In this document: positions 26,472 to 36,225 of the stretch, piece by piece
How positions within the stretch are numbered: position 1 is the first letter of the stretch
Layout of the letters: every line of letters starts with the position of its first letter
Source: JBQDBK01 sp052090825
GTDB lineage: Bacteria > Bacillota > Clostridia > Tissierellales > Peptoniphilaceae
Assembly: GCA_052090825.1 (NCBI GenBank)
Contig: JBQDBK010000010.1
Span: 1-64,000 of the forward strand
DNA: 64,000 nucleotides
Reading direction: 5' to 3'
Program-made: the position numbers and the translations under genes
The notes under the pieces: generated by a model
Seen by the model: the letters and a program-made list of their open reading frames with translations, nothing else
Told to the model about the DNA's origin: nothing
Database searches by the model: none

Positions 26472-27479
26472 TTAATCTATTTCAGCTTTTAAAGCTTTTG
26501 CTTTTTCAATTGCTTCTGTTAATTTTGGAAGAACTGAATTAATATCTGCAACTACCCCTAAGTCAGCTACAGAGAAGATTGGAGCATCTTCATTTTTATT
26601 AACTGCAATTATTAAATCTGATTCTTCCATACCTGCTAAATGTTGAATTGCTCCAGAAATACCTAGTGCAAAATAAACTTCTGGTCTTACAGTTTTACCA
26701 GTTTGACCTACTTGATGATCTTTTTCAATCCAACCAGCATCTACAGCTGCTCTGGAAGAAGAAATTTCAGCTTCAAACAGTTTAGCAAGTTTTTCAAGAG
26801 GTTTAAATCCTTCTGGTCCACCAATTCCACGTCCCCCAGAAACAAGAATATTAGCCTCTGTAATATCTTTTTTCTTACTTTCAGTTTTTATTATTTCTTT
26901 GATATTAACATTCATATCAGCTTCAGTGAATTCAATTTTTTTCTCAATTATTTCACCATCTTCAATCTCTCTATTTATAGATTGCATTACTCCTGGTCTT
27001 ACTGTTGCCATTTGAGGTCTATGGTTTTCACAAAGGATTGTAGCCATAAGGTTACCACCAAAAGCAGGACGTGTCATCATTAAATTCTTAGATTCTTCAT
27101 CTATTTCAAGGCTTGTACAATCTGCAGTAAGTCCTGTATGAATTCTTGCAGCAAGTCTTGGTGCTAAATCACGTCCAATTGAAGTAGCTCCATAAAGAAC
27201 TATTTCTGGATCATTTTCTTTTATTATTTCATAAATTGCTTTTGCATATGGTTCTGTGACATATTCTTTTAACATAGGATCTTCAACAACGATTACTTTG
27301 TCTGCACCGTGTCTTAAAAGAACTTCTGCCTCTTTTTTTACATCTTCTCCTAGAAGCATAGCAACAACTTTTTGTGAAAGATCATCTGCAAGCTTTCTGG
27401 CTTTCCCTAAAAGTTCTAGCCCTACTTTTTGTAGAGTATTATCTCTTTGTTCTATAAATACAAATACATCTTTTGACAT
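26472..27479 (-). CDS. etfA: Electron transfer flavoprotein alpha subunit
   Basis: 335 aa. The C-terminal FAD-binding signature runs from GQTGKTVRPEVYFALGISGAIQHL to NKNEDAPIF. The N-terminal domain has GATSIGRDLAPRLAARIHTGLTADCTSL. With EtfB it passes electrons between the acyl-CoA dehydrogenase encoded upstream and NADH/ferredoxin or another partner. In anaerobic butyrate formers this complex bifurcates electrons. It follows etfB by 14 bases. Confidence 0.95.
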   Translation of the reverse strand: MSKDVFVFIEQRDNTLQKVGLELLGKARKLADDLSQKVVAMLLGEDVKKEAEVLLRHGADKVIVVEDPMLKEYVTEPYAKAIYEIIKENDPEIVLYGATSIGRDLAPRLAARIHTGLTADCTSLEIDEESKNLMMTRPAFGGNLMATILCENHRPQMATVRPGVMQSINREIEDGEIIEKKIEFTEADMNVNIKEIIKTESKKKDITEANILVSGGRGIGGPEGFKPLEKLAKLFEAEISSSRAAVDAGWIEKDHQVGQTGKTVRPEVYFALGISGAIQHLAGMEESDLIIAVNKNEDAPIFSVADLGVVADINSVLPKLTEAIEKAKALKAEID

Positions 27480-27493
27480 TTAGACTCTCCCCC

Positions 27494-28288
27494 TTAGATA
27501 ATGTACTTCTCTTGAAGCTTAGCTACAATTGCTTGAGCTGCTTCATCAGCTGTAAGATCAGTTAAAATAACGCCTTCCCCTTTACCTTGTTTTGGGAATG
27601 ATTTTTTTACTTTTGTTGGAGAACCTTTAAGTCCAATATTAGCTAGGTCTAATTTATCTTTTATATCATCTAAGCCCCAAACCTTAATATCTTTCTTATA
27701 AGCGTCAAAGATTTTTCCAACAGTCATGTATCTAGGATCCCCTAGTTCAGCTAAAGCTGTTACTACACATGGCATTTTAACTTCTACTAGATGGTATCTA
27801 TCTTCATATTGTCTTTTAACTATTAATTTATCCCCATCAACTTCAAGACCCTCAGCATAAGTTACTTGTGGAAGGTTTAAATGTTCAGCCATTTGAGGAC
27901 CTACTTGTGCAGTATCTCCATCAATCGCTTGACGTCCTGTAATAATTAAATCATATTCAAGATGCTCTAAAGCTCCTGCTAAAGTGCAAGATGTAGCCCA
28001 TGTATCAGCTCCACCAAAAGCTCTATCTGTTACTAAAATAGCATCATCTGCTCCCATAGCTAAAGCTTCACGAAGAACTGCTTCTGCTTGAGGTGGTCCC
28101 ATAGTTACAACAGTTATATTAACATTTTCAGGATCTTGATCTTTTATTTTTAATGCAGCTTCTAGACCTGATTTATCATCTGGATTTATGATACTAGGTA
28201 CTCCATCCCTAATAAGAGTATTAGTAACCGGATCAAGTCTAACTTCATTTGTATCTGGAACTTGTTTTATACAAACAACTATTTTCAT
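27494..28288 (-). CDS. etfB: Electron transfer flavoprotein beta subunit
   Basis: 264 aa. Motifs: MKIVVCIKQVPDTNEVR, DKSGLEAAL, VTMGPPQAEAVLREALAMGADDAIL, and TGRQAIDGDTAQVGPQMAEHL typical of the nucleotide-binding loop. The ATG at 28288 follows GGAGGTAAGCGTA. The bcd-etfB-etfA order is that of clostridial butyryl-CoA dehydrogenase operons, although no crotonase or hydroxybutyryl-CoA dehydrogenase gene is next to it here. Confidence 0.95.
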   Translation of the reverse strand: MKIVVCIKQVPDTNEVRLDPVTNTLIRDGVPSIINPDDKSGLEAALKIKDQDPENVNITVVTMGPPQAEAVLREALAMGADDAILVTDRAFGGADTWATSCTLAGALEHLEYDLIITGRQAIDGDTAQVGPQMAEHLNLPQVTYAEGLEVDGDKLIVKRQYEDRYHLVEVKMPCVVTALAELGDPRYMTVGKIFDAYKKDIKVWGLDDIKDKLDLANIGLKGSPTKVKKSFPKQGKGEGVILTDLTADEAAQAIVAKLQEKYII

Positions 28289-28303
28289 TACGCTTACCTC
28301 CAA

Positions 28304-29446
28304 TTAATTTACGCCCATCCATGAAGCAACTACCATTCTCATAACTTCTGAAGTTCCTTCATAAATTTCAGTAATTTTAGCATCTCTCATCATTCTTTCA
28401 ATTGGATAATCTCTAGTATATCCATATCCTCCGTAAAGTTGTAAACATCTTCTTGTCACATCTGAAGCTGTTTCAGCGGCAAATAATTTAGCCATTGCTG
28501 CTGCATGAGAGTATTTTTCTTTATTTTGTTTCATATCTGCAGCTCTATAAACTAATAATTGTGCTGCATCAGCTTTAGTTTTCATATTGGCTAATTCGAA
28601 TTGAGTATTTTGGAATTGAGCAATTCTTCTTCCAAATTGTTTTCTTTCTTTAACATATTGAACTGTTTCATCTATAGCACCTTCAGCTATTCCTAGAGCT
28701 TGAGCAGCTATTCCAATTCTACCACCATCAAGAGTTTTCATAGCTATTCCAAAGCCTTTTCCTTCACGGCCTAGTAAATTTTCTTTTGGTATTCTACAAT
28801 CTTCAAATACAAGTTCCGCTGTTGATGAACCTCTAATACCCATCTTAGCCTCAGGTTCTCCTACTGTAAATCCTGGAGTATTTCTTTCAACAATAAAAGC
28901 AGAAGTTCCTCTAGTTCCCTTAGTTTTATCTGTTACAGCAATAATAACAAATACATCAGCAAAACCAGCGTTAGTAATAAATATTTTTGATCCATTAAGT
29001 ACATATTCATCGCCATCTAAAACTGCTGTGGTTTTTTGTCCTGCAGCATCTGTACCTGCTCCTGGTTCTGTAAGACCAAAAGCACCAAGTTTTTCACCTT
29101 TTAATAAGCCTGGTAAATACTTTTTCTTTTGTTCTTCTGTTCCATTTTCATATATTGGAGCCGCACATAAAGATGTATGAGCAGAAACTATTACTCCTGT
29201 TGTTCCACAAACTTTTGAAAGTTCTTCTACTGCCATAGCATAAGCTAAATAGTCAGCACCTTGTCCACCATATTCCTTTGGAAATGGTATACCAAAGAAA
29301 CCATATCTAGCCATCTTTTTTATATTTTCCATTGGAGCTTCTTCAGTATCATCTACTTCTTTAGCTAAAGGTTTTACTTCATTTTCTGCAAATGCACGAT
29401 ACATTTGTTGAAGAAGAAGATGTTCCTTATCCATTCTAAAATCCAT
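28304..29446 (-). CDS. Acyl-CoA dehydrogenase (butyryl-CoA dehydrogenase type)
   Basis: 380 aa, short-chain acyl-CoA dehydrogenase length. FAD/substrate motifs FGLTEPGAGTDA and FITNAGFADVF, dimer motif QLYGGYGYTRDYPIERMMRDA, and catalytic Glu in ITEIYEGTSE near the C terminus. With EtfAB it should reduce crotonyl-CoA to butyryl-CoA or oxidise an amino-acid-derived acyl-CoA. It is first in the operon, 15 bases before etfB. RBS AAGGGGG. Confidence 0.93.
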   Translation of the reverse strand: MDFRMDKEHLLLQQMYRAFAENEVKPLAKEVDDTEEAPMENIKKMARYGFFGIPFPKEYGGQGADYLAYAMAVEELSKVCGTTGVIVSAHTSLCAAPIYENGTEEQKKKYLPGLLKGEKLGAFGLTEPGAGTDAAGQKTTAVLDGDEYVLNGSKIFITNAGFADVFVIIAVTDKTKGTRGTSAFIVERNTPGFTVGEPEAKMGIRGSSTAELVFEDCRIPKENLLGREGKGFGIAMKTLDGGRIGIAAQALGIAEGAIDETVQYVKERKQFGRRIAQFQNTQFELANMKTKADAAQLLVYRAADMKQNKEKYSHAAAMAKLFAAETASDVTRRCLQLYGGYGYTRDYPIERMMRDAKITEIYEGTSEVMRMVVASWMGVN

Positions 29447-29461
29447 TTAATAATCCCCCTT

Positions 29462-29477
29462 ACTTTAATATCAAAGT
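29462..29477 (-). promoter_or_regulatory. Palindrome upstream of the acyl-CoA dehydrogenase
   Basis: ACTTTAATATCAAAGT is a 16-bp inverted repeat with one imperfect pair, 15 bases before the start codon. It recalls operators of MarR/FabT-like lipid regulators (ACTTTGA...TCAAAGT), but a single site is weak evidence. Confidence 0.35.
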
Positions 29478-29598
29478 TTTCTCTAATTTTCAAATCAAAG
29501 AATGTTAATTTAATAACATACCTTTTTTTATTATATCATTTATATTCTTTATTTCAACCTTTCTTTTATAGAAATAAAGATATCTATTTAATTAAGTA

Positions 29599-29638
29599 AA
29601 TATAAAAGAGACCTCACAAATGAGGTTTCTTTTATATT
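29599..29638 (-). terminator. clpB terminator
   Basis: Stem TATAAAAGA-ACCTCA/TGAGGT-TCTTTTATA with a 4-base loop at the end of clpB, followed by T residues on the minus strand. Confidence 0.8.
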
Positions 29639-32208
29639 ACTTTAATAGCCAGACTGCTATCTTCTACAGAAATTTCTAAATTATAATCATTTTGGATTTC
29701 ATCTTTTAAAATCATTTTAGATAGTTTAGTTTCTACTTCTGCTTGTATAAACCTTTTTACTGGCCTAGCTCCATAGGATATATCATAGGAATGTTTCAAA
29801 ATAAATTCTAGAGCTTCTTCTGTAATATTTAATTTTATATTTCTATCTCTTAACCTATTCTCTATATCTTTAATAACAAAATTAATTATTTTATATATTT
29901 CTTTCTTAGTAAGAGGTTTAAACATAACTATTTCATCTATTCTATTTAAAAACTCAGGTCTAAACTTAAGATTCATTTCTCTCTTAACTAATTCTTTAGT
30001 TTCTCCATCTATTTCTCCATTTTCGTCTACTCCTTCAAGCAAGTATTGAGAACCTATGTTTGATGTCATTATTATTACTGTATTTTTAAAATCTACTGTT
30101 CTTCCTTGATTATCTGTCAATCTTCCATCATCTAAAACTTGAAGTAATATATTAAATACATCAGGATGAGCTTTTTCAATTTCATCAAATAAAATTACTG
30201 AATAAGGTTTTCTTCTAACAGCCTCTGTTAACTGTCCTCCCTCATCATAACCTACATATCCAGGAGGTGACCCTACAAGTCTTGAAACTGAATACTTTTC
30301 CATATATTCAGACATATCTATTCTAATCATATTCTTCTCATCATCGAATAAATTTTCTGTTAATGCCTTAGCTGTTTCTGTCTTTCCAACTCCAGTTGGT
30401 CCAAGGAATATAAATGATCCTATTGGTTTATTTTCACTCTTTAATCCAGCTCTGGCTCTAAGAACTGCATCAGAAACCACTTGAATAGCTTGATCTTGTC
30501 CTATTACTCTTTGGTGTAATTCATCTTCAAGATTTATTAGTTTATCTCTTTCACTTTGATTAAGTTTCTCTATAGGTATACCTGTCCACCTACTAATTAC
30601 ATAGGCTATCTCATCTTCTGTAACTTCTTCCTTAACCATAGTATCTTCCCTATTTAGAGATTCAACTTCCTTAAGTTTTTCCTCTAATTCTGGAAGTGTT
30701 CCATATCTTAACTTAGATAATTTCTCTAAATTATAATTCCTTTCAGCAATTTCTATCTCATGTCTAACTTCTTCTATTTGACCCTTTAAATTCTTTAACT
30801 CATCTATATCTTTTTTTTCATTTTCCCACTTAGCTTTTAATTCATCAAATTTAGATTTTTCTTCTGATAATTCTTTTTCTAAATCTTCTAATCTTCTTAG
30901 GGAATTTTTATCTGTTTCTTTTTTTAAGGCTGCTCTTTCTATTTCAAGTTGTAAAATTTTTCTTCTAATATCATCTATTTCTGTAGGCATAGAATCTATC
31001 TCTGTTCTAAGCATAGCACAAGATTCGTCCATTAAATCTATCGCCTTATCAGGTAAAAACCTATCTGTTATATATCTATTAGATAAAGTTGCTGCTGCTA
31101 TTACAGCAGAATCAGAAATTCTAATTCCATGGTAGATTTCATACTTTTCTTTTAGTCCTCTTAATATAGAAATTGTATCTTCTACTGTTGGTTCGCTTAC
31201 TAAAACTTTTTGAAATCTTCTCTCTAAAGCTGGATCTTTTTCTATATATTTTTTATACTCATCTAAAGTTGTTGCTCCTATTGCATGTAATTCTCCTCTT
31301 GCAAGCATAGGTTTTAGTAAATTAGATGCATCCATAGCACCTTCTGTTTTACCAGCTCCTACAATATTGTGGATTTCATCAATAAATAAAAGAATTTGCC
31401 CATCTGACTTTTCTACTTCTGACAAAACTGCCTTTAATCTTTCCTCGAATTCTCCTCTATATTTAGCTCCAGCCACAAGTGCCCCCATATCTAAGGAAAA
31501 TATTGTCTTATTTTTTAAACCTTCAGGAACATCTCCATTAACTATTCTTTGAGCTAATCCTTCTACTATAGCAGTCTTTCCTACACCAGGCTCTCCAATT
31601 AAAACTGGATTGTTTTTTGTCCTTCTAGAAAGTATTCTAATAACATTTCTTATTTCTTCGTCTCTTCCTATTACAGGATCAGTCTTTACCGCCTTTGCAT
31701 CTGCTGTTAGGTCTCTACCATACTTAACTAATACATCATAGGTTCCTTCTGGATTATCTGTTGTAACATGTTGGTTTCCTCGAATATTTTTTAAAGATTC
31801 TAAAAAAGCCTTAATTGTTATTCCATATTTTTTACATATTTGAGCAGACTTACTTCTATTTAAAGACAATATAGCCATATATAAGTGTTCTACTGATATA
31901 TAATCATCTTTAAAATCATTAGCTAGACCTTGTGACTTTTCTAATACTTTATTAAATTCAGAAGATGCATAAGCATTTCCACCACTTTGTTTTGGTAACT
32001 TTTCAATTGCTAATTTTAAATCAGAAAGATAATTTCCCAAATCAACTCCCATATAATTTAAAACCTTAGGAATTAATCCATCTCTATCTTCTGTCATTGC
32101 TACATTTAGATGTATTTCTTCTATTTCAGGATTTCCATTAGATCCTGCAATACTTTGTGCATTTTGAATGGCTTGTAATGATTTTTGTGTGAATTTTTCA
32201 AAATTCAT
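29632..32208 (-). CDS. clpB: ATP-dependent disaggregase ClpB
   Basis: 858 aa AAA+ chaperone that extracts proteins from aggregates with DnaK/DnaJ. In order: two N-domain repeats (about 1-145), NBD1 with Walker A GEPGVGKT (about 205), long coiled-coil middle domain (about 395-520, diagnostic of ClpB versus ClpC), NBD2 with GPTGVGKT (about 605), and the C-terminal small domain. It has no ClpP-binding IGL loop that I can see. It lies 17 bases after a DnaJ-like gene, so the two are probably cotranscribed. Confidence 0.95.
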   Translation of the reverse strand: MNFEKFTQKSLQAIQNAQSIAGSNGNPEIEEIHLNVAMTEDRDGLIPKVLNYMGVDLGNYLSDLKLAIEKLPKQSGGNAYASSEFNKVLEKSQGLANDFKDDYISVEHLYMAILSLNRSKSAQICKKYGITIKAFLESLKNIRGNQHVTTDNPEGTYDVLVKYGRDLTADAKAVKTDPVIGRDEEIRNVIRILSRRTKNNPVLIGEPGVGKTAIVEGLAQRIVNGDVPEGLKNKTIFSLDMGALVAGAKYRGEFEERLKAVLSEVEKSDGQILLFIDEIHNIVGAGKTEGAMDASNLLKPMLARGELHAIGATTLDEYKKYIEKDPALERRFQKVLVSEPTVEDTISILRGLKEKYEIYHGIRISDSAVIAAATLSNRYITDRFLPDKAIDLMDESCAMLRTEIDSMPTEIDDIRRKILQLEIERAALKKETDKNSLRRLEDLEKELSEEKSKFDELKAKWENEKKDIDELKNLKGQIEEVRHEIEIAERNYNLEKLSKLRYGTLPELEEKLKEVESLNREDTMVKEEVTEDEIAYVISRWTGIPIEKLNQSERDKLINLEDELHQRVIGQDQAIQVVSDAVLRARAGLKSENKPIGSFIFLGPTGVGKTETAKALTENLFDDEKNMIRIDMSEYMEKYSVSRLVGSPPGYVGYDEGGQLTEAVRRKPYSVILFDEIEKAHPDVFNILLQVLDDGRLTDNQGRTVDFKNTVIIMTSNIGSQYLLEGVDENGEIDGETKELVKREMNLKFRPEFLNRIDEIVMFKPLTKKEIYKIINFVIKDIENRLRDRNIKLNITEEALEFILKHSYDISYGARPVKRFIQAEVETKLSKMILKDEIQNDYNLEISVEDSSLAIKVI

Positions 32209-32225
32209 AACATCACTTCCCTTTC

Positions 32226-33131
32226 TTACTTAGATATACTCTTCAATTCTTCGTATAACTTTATTTGCTTTTCTGTTAAATCTTTAGGGTTGCTTATATT
32301 AAACTTTACAAACAAATCTCCTACATTTCCCTTCATATCTCTATAACCTTTCTTAGCTATTCTCATCTTAGATCCACCTTTAAAACCCTTTGGTATATTA
32401 ATTTTTAACTTCCCACTTAAAGTGTTTATAATCGTGGAATCTCCAAGAGCTGCTTGCCAAGGATATAGGTCTTCTTCTTTATTTATGTTAATGCCATCCA
32501 AAACTCCATCTTCGCTTGGATATATATTAATTTTAAATATTACATCACCTGGAATTCCATATTTATCCCCATTAACCTTAACTCTCTTATTAGGAGTTAT
32601 TCCAGCAGGGACTTTTACATCCATATCTATATTATTCCCATTTAAAGAAAGACTTACATGTTTAGTAACTCCACTATAAGCTTCTTTTAAAGACACATCT
32701 AGTTCCGTATCAAATTTTTGCCTAGTTCTTTTTCTTCTACTCCCTGCTCTATTTGCTCCCATCCCCGAAAAAATATCAGAGAAAGAGAATCCACCTGTAG
32801 TTTTATCATCTCCAAAAAACATTTCAAAGAAATCAGAAAAGTCTCCGCCCTGACCTCCACTATAGGTATATCCAAATTGAGATGGATCGAAATTTGCTCC
32901 ATTTGCAAAATCATAGTTTGATCCAAAAGTATCATATTTTTGTTTTTTATCTGGGTCAGACAAAACCTCATAAGCTTCATTTACTTCTTTAAATTTTTCT
33001 TGAGCTTTTTCATCATTAGAATTTAAATCAGGATGATATTTCTTTGCTAATTTTCTATAGGCTGATTTTATCTCTTTTTCACTAGAATTCTTATTTACGC
33101 CTAATATTTCATAATAATCTTTGTACTTCAA
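32226..33131 (-). CDS. CbpA-type DnaJ co-chaperone
   Basis: 301 aa. J domain with the HPD triplet (KYHPDLN, about residues 32-38), a Gly/Phe-rich linker (about 75-130), then the two C-terminal substrate-binding barrels ending in dimer sequence. The four-CxxCxGxG zinc region of true DnaJ is absent, which makes it a class B (CbpA-like) protein. The start is TTG at 33131 (TTG AAG TAC AAA GAT) with GGGAAGTGAT upstream. Its pairing with clpB suggests a dedicated disaggregation unit. Confidence 0.88.
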   Translation of the reverse strand: MKYKDYYEILGVNKNSSEKEIKSAYRKLAKKYHPDLNSNDEKAQEKFKEVNEAYEVLSDPDKKQKYDTFGSNYDFANGANFDPSQFGYTYSGGQGGDFSDFFEMFFGDDKTTGGFSFSDIFSGMGANRAGSRRKRTRQKFDTELDVSLKEAYSGVTKHVSLSLNGNNIDMDVKVPAGITPNKRVKVNGDKYGIPGDVIFKINIYPSEDGVLDGININKEEDLYPWQAALGDSTIINTLSGKLKINIPKGFKGGSKMRIAKKGYRDMKGNVGDLFVKFNISNPKDLTEKQIKLYEELKSISK

Positions 33132-33170
33132 CTTATCACTTCCCGTAATCTATTTTTGCTATAAATTAAT

Positions 33171-33206
33171 TTTCATTTTATTTTATTTTATTTTATNNNN
33201 NNNNNN
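33171..33206. repeat. (TTTTA)n pentamer repeat ending in an assembly gap
   Basis: At least four to five TTTTA units at about 33175-33196 run into ten Ns (33197-33206), so the true copy number is unknown. It lies between the start of the dnaJ-like/clpB operon and the divergent M20 hydrolase gene. Confidence 0.85.
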
Positions 33207-33288
33207 TAATTATAAACCATTTATCTATTTTTTTCAACATTAAAAAGAAAAATTTTAGAAAATATAAGTTAGCTTTTATTATAATATA

Positions 33289-33317
33289 TTGACAAATATT
33301 TAAAAGACTTATATTAT
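33289..33317 (+). promoter_or_regulatory. Promoter of the M20 hydrolase-YfcC operon
   Basis: Consensus -35 TTGACA (33289-33294), 17-base spacer, -10 TATTAT (33312-33317) on the plus strand, 23 bases before the start codon. Confidence 0.8.
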
Positions 33318-33339
33318 ATTATAAAAGGGAGTGATAAGT

Positions 33340-34782
33340 ATGAAGATTAAACTAGATAAGATTAAAGAAATAGTTAAAAACAGAAAAAAAGATTATGAAA
33401 AATTGGCCAATTTTTTATGGGAAAACCCTGAAACTGGATTGGAAGAATATAAATCTTCTTCTGAAATAATCAATCTTTTGTCTTCAAATGGTTTTTCAGT
33501 TGAAAAAAATATTGATCAAATCGAAACTGCTTTTATAGCAAGTTATGGTTCTGGTAAACCTGTGATTGGTCTTAGCTGTGAATATGATGCCTTGCCAGGT
33601 CTTAGCCAAGACAACAGAGAAACTACTCGAAAACCCCTAATAGAAAATGGTCCTGGACACGGTTGTGGTCACAATTTACTTGGAAGTGGTGTAGTTGGGG
33701 CAGCCCTAGTTATAAAAGATTATATAACTGAAAATAATATAGACTGTACTATTAAATTAATTGGAACCCCTTCAGAGGAAAGAGATGCTTGTAAAGCTTT
33801 TCTAGGAAGAGATGGATATTTTGATGACTTAGATTTTGCCCTTACCTGGCATCCAGAAGCTTACAATGGTATTTGGGATGGTGGTTCTCTAGCAAATACA
33901 ATAGTAATCTTTAATTTCAAAGGAACTCCATCCCATGCAGCAGCCGCTCCAGAGCTAGGAAGATCAGCTTTGGATAGTGCTGAATTAATGAATATAGGTG
34001 TGAATTATTTAAGAGAACATATTAACTCTGATGCAAGAGTACACTACGCCTACTTAGATGCTGGCGGAAAAGCCCCTAATGTTGTCCAACCAAAGGCAAG
34101 TCTTTATTACTTTATAAGGAGTCCTAAGATTAAAGATTCCGAAGCAATTTATAAGAGAATTGTAAATATTGCTAAGGGTGCTGCTTTGATGATGGATACC
34201 GAACTAGATATAGACTTACAAGTTATGTTCGCAGATTACTTACCTAATAGGGTTATATCCAATGTATTGTATGAGAGTATCAAGGAATACGGATTACCTA
34301 AATTTACAGAAGAAGAAAATCTCCTAGCTAAAAAATATTTTGATAGTCTGGATGAAGAAGCAAGAGATAATGGAATAAAAAAACTAAAAAAGATATTTAA
34401 AGACAAATCCTTTAAAGAAATATCTGAAAATTATTTAATTGAAGATATAAAAACTTACAATATGGAAATGGGAGAAACTCAATCAATTTCATCCGATGTT
34501 GGAGAACTAAGCCATTATACGCCAACAGGTCAAATGTTTTTGACTACAGCCTCTATTGGAACTCCCCTACACTCATGGCAAATGACAGCTCAGGCTAATA
34601 CTTCTATTGGATATAAGGGTTTAGAAACTGCTGTAGGCTCTTTAGCATTAAGTGCCTTAAAACTTATTTTACAACCAGAGCTTATAGAAAAGGCTAAGGA
34701 AGAATTAAAAGAAGAAATAGGTGATTATTCATCACCTCTTCCTAAAGAAATTAAATTAAGAAACCCAAAGTTAGTTAAGTAA
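33340..34782 (+). CDS. M20 family amidohydrolase (AbgB-like)
   Basis: 480 aa. Metal-binding motifs GPGHGCGHNLLG, GTPSEERDA and LTWHPEA; the dimerisation domain (FNFKGTPSHAAAAPELGRSALDSAELM) is inserted as in peptidase M20D. It is longer than simple aminoacylases and closest in style to p-aminobenzoyl-glutamate hydrolase subunit B. It would cleave an N-acyl amino acid or aminobenzoyl-glutamate imported by the carrier encoded 11 bases downstream. The ATG at 33340 follows AAGGGAGTGATAAGT. Confidence 0.82.
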   Translation: MKIKLDKIKEIVKNRKKDYEKLANFLWENPETGLEEYKSSSEIINLLSSNGFSVEKNIDQIETAFIASYGSGKPVIGLSCEYDALPGLSQDNRETTRKPLIENGPGHGCGHNLLGSGVVGAALVIKDYITENNIDCTIKLIGTPSEERDACKAFLGRDGYFDDLDFALTWHPEAYNGIWDGGSLANTIVIFNFKGTPSHAAAAPELGRSALDSAELMNIGVNYLREHINSDARVHYAYLDAGGKAPNVVQPKASLYYFIRSPKIKDSEAIYKRIVNIAKGAALMMDTELDIDLQVMFADYLPNRVISNVLYESIKEYGLPKFTEEENLLAKKYFDSLDEEARDNGIKKLKKIFKDKSFKEISENYLIEDIKTYNMEMGETQSISSDVGELSHYTPTGQMFLTTASIGTPLHSWQMTAQANTSIGYKGLETAVGSLALSALKLILQPELIEKAKEELKEEIGDYSSPLPKEIKLRNPKLVK

Positions 34783-34793
34783 GGAGGTATATA

Positions 34794-36194
34794 ATGAAAA
34801 ATAAAAATAAATCTAAGGGAAATATAAACCCTTATTTACTATTATTTTTAGTCATTATTGCTTGCGGACTACTTAGCTTTGTAATCTCACCTGGTAAGTA
34901 TGAAAGAAATGTAGTAAATAACGTTACTACAATCGATCCTGCAAGCTACCATGTCATAGAAAGAAACCCTGTATCCTTTATGGATTTCTTTAGAGCTATT
35001 CCCAATGGATTAATAGGTTCTGCTAGTGTAGTATTTCTTATTTTAATAGTTGGTGGAGCTATAGAAACCCTTAATGCCAGTGGAGCTTTAAATATGGGCT
35101 TATCAGCAATTATTAAAAGAACAAAAAATAAAAATAATGACTCAATCCTATGGATTTTTATGTTATTCTTTTCAATTCTTGGTGGATTCCTAGGTTGGGT
35201 TGAAGCGGCAATTCCCTTTGTTCCAATAGTTATCCCAATTATCATTTCTTTAGGCTATGATGCCATGACAGCTGGAGCTGTTGTTATCTTAGGCTTATTA
35301 ATTTCCTTCTCCGTTGGGCCTACTAATGTCTACACAGTTGGAATTGCCCATTCAATTTCTGAATTACCTATGTTCTCTGGCATAGAGTTAAGGATGATAA
35401 TTTTTATAATCTACGTCTTAATTGGAATTCTTTATACAGTGAGATATGCCAAAAAAGTAAGAAATAACCCCGAACTATCTTTAACTAAAGATATAGATGT
35501 TAGCGACTTAAAAATAGACTTTAAACAATTTGAAAATAAATCAATGACAACTAGTCATAAATTATCTCTACTTCTACTTTTAATTGTATTTCTAGTTGTT
35601 GTATATGGAATGTTAGCTTTAAAATGGAATATTAACGATATGACTGCCATATTCTTCCTATATGCTATACTTTTAGGATTTATTAACAAGATGGGAATAA
35701 ATAAGACAGTAGACAGTATGATTAATGGTATCAAAAATTCAATTAATGGAGCTATGATAGTTGGCGTGGCAAGAGGAGTACAATGGATTTTGGATGAAGG
35801 TGGAGCTATAGATCCAATAATTCACAAACTATCAAATATAATTCAAGGCTGGCCTCCATTTGCTTCAGCTATAGGAATTTTAGTTATAGTTGGTCTACTA
35901 AATGGTCTAGTCCCATCAGGATCTGGAAAAGCTATGGCATTAATGCCTTTAATGATTCCTTTGGCAGATATAGTTGGAATCACTAGACAAACAACCATAT
36001 TAGCTTACCAATTTGGTGATGGTATTACAAATATGGCTTGGTTTACCTATGGAACTCTACTTATGTTCTTATCAACTGCTCGAATTCCATTGAAGAAGTG
36101 GTATAAATTCTTATTCCCTTTAATAATTATTTTTACTCTTCTTTCTATATTCTTCTTATTTATAGCTATAAAAATAAATTATGGTCCATTTTAA
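34794..36194 (+). CDS. YfcC family carboxylate/amino-acid carrier
   Basis: 466 aa with about 12 membrane segments. The first segment ends in ISPGKYERNV, typical of the YfcC family; re-entrant motifs include GLVPSGSGKAMALMPLMIPLADI and YQFGDGITNMAW. The family belongs to the C4-dicarboxylate/short-chain fatty acid (IT) superfamily and transports small acids or peptides driven by an ion gradient. Cotranscribed with the M20 hydrolase: import, then amide cleavage. Confidence 0.85.
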   Translation: MKNKNKSKGNINPYLLLFLVIIACGLLSFVISPGKYERNVVNNVTTIDPASYHVIERNPVSFMDFFRAIPNGLIGSASVVFLILIVGGAIETLNASGALNMGLSAIIKRTKNKNNDSILWIFMLFFSILGGFLGWVEAAIPFVPIVIPIIISLGYDAMTAGAVVILGLLISFSVGPTNVYTVGIAHSISELPMFSGIELRMIIFIIYVLIGILYTVRYAKKVRNNPELSLTKDIDVSDLKIDFKQFENKSMTTSHKLSLLLLLIVFLVVVYGMLALKWNINDMTAIFFLYAILLGFINKMGINKTVDSMINGIKNSINGAMIVGVARGVQWILDEGGAIDPIIHKLSNIIQGWPPFASAIGILVIVGLLNGLVPSGSGKAMALMPLMIPLADIVGITRQTTILAYQFGDGITNMAWFTYGTLLMFLSTARIPLKKWYKFLFPLIIIFTLLSIFFLFIAIKINYGPF

Positions 36195-36195
36195 A

Positions 36196-36225
36196 AAAAG
36201 GTGTTACTAATTAGTAACACCTTTT
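36196..36225. terminator. Bidirectional terminator
   Basis: Perfect 30-bp palindrome AAAAGGTGTTACTAA/TTAGTAACACCTTTT between the convergent YfcC gene and the radical SAM gene. Confidence 0.85.

Noticed and set aside
32699..32980. 93-codon minus-strand frame inside the DnaJ-like gene
   Set aside because: Fully contained in the conserved gene in another frame, with no ribosome-binding site or family likeness.
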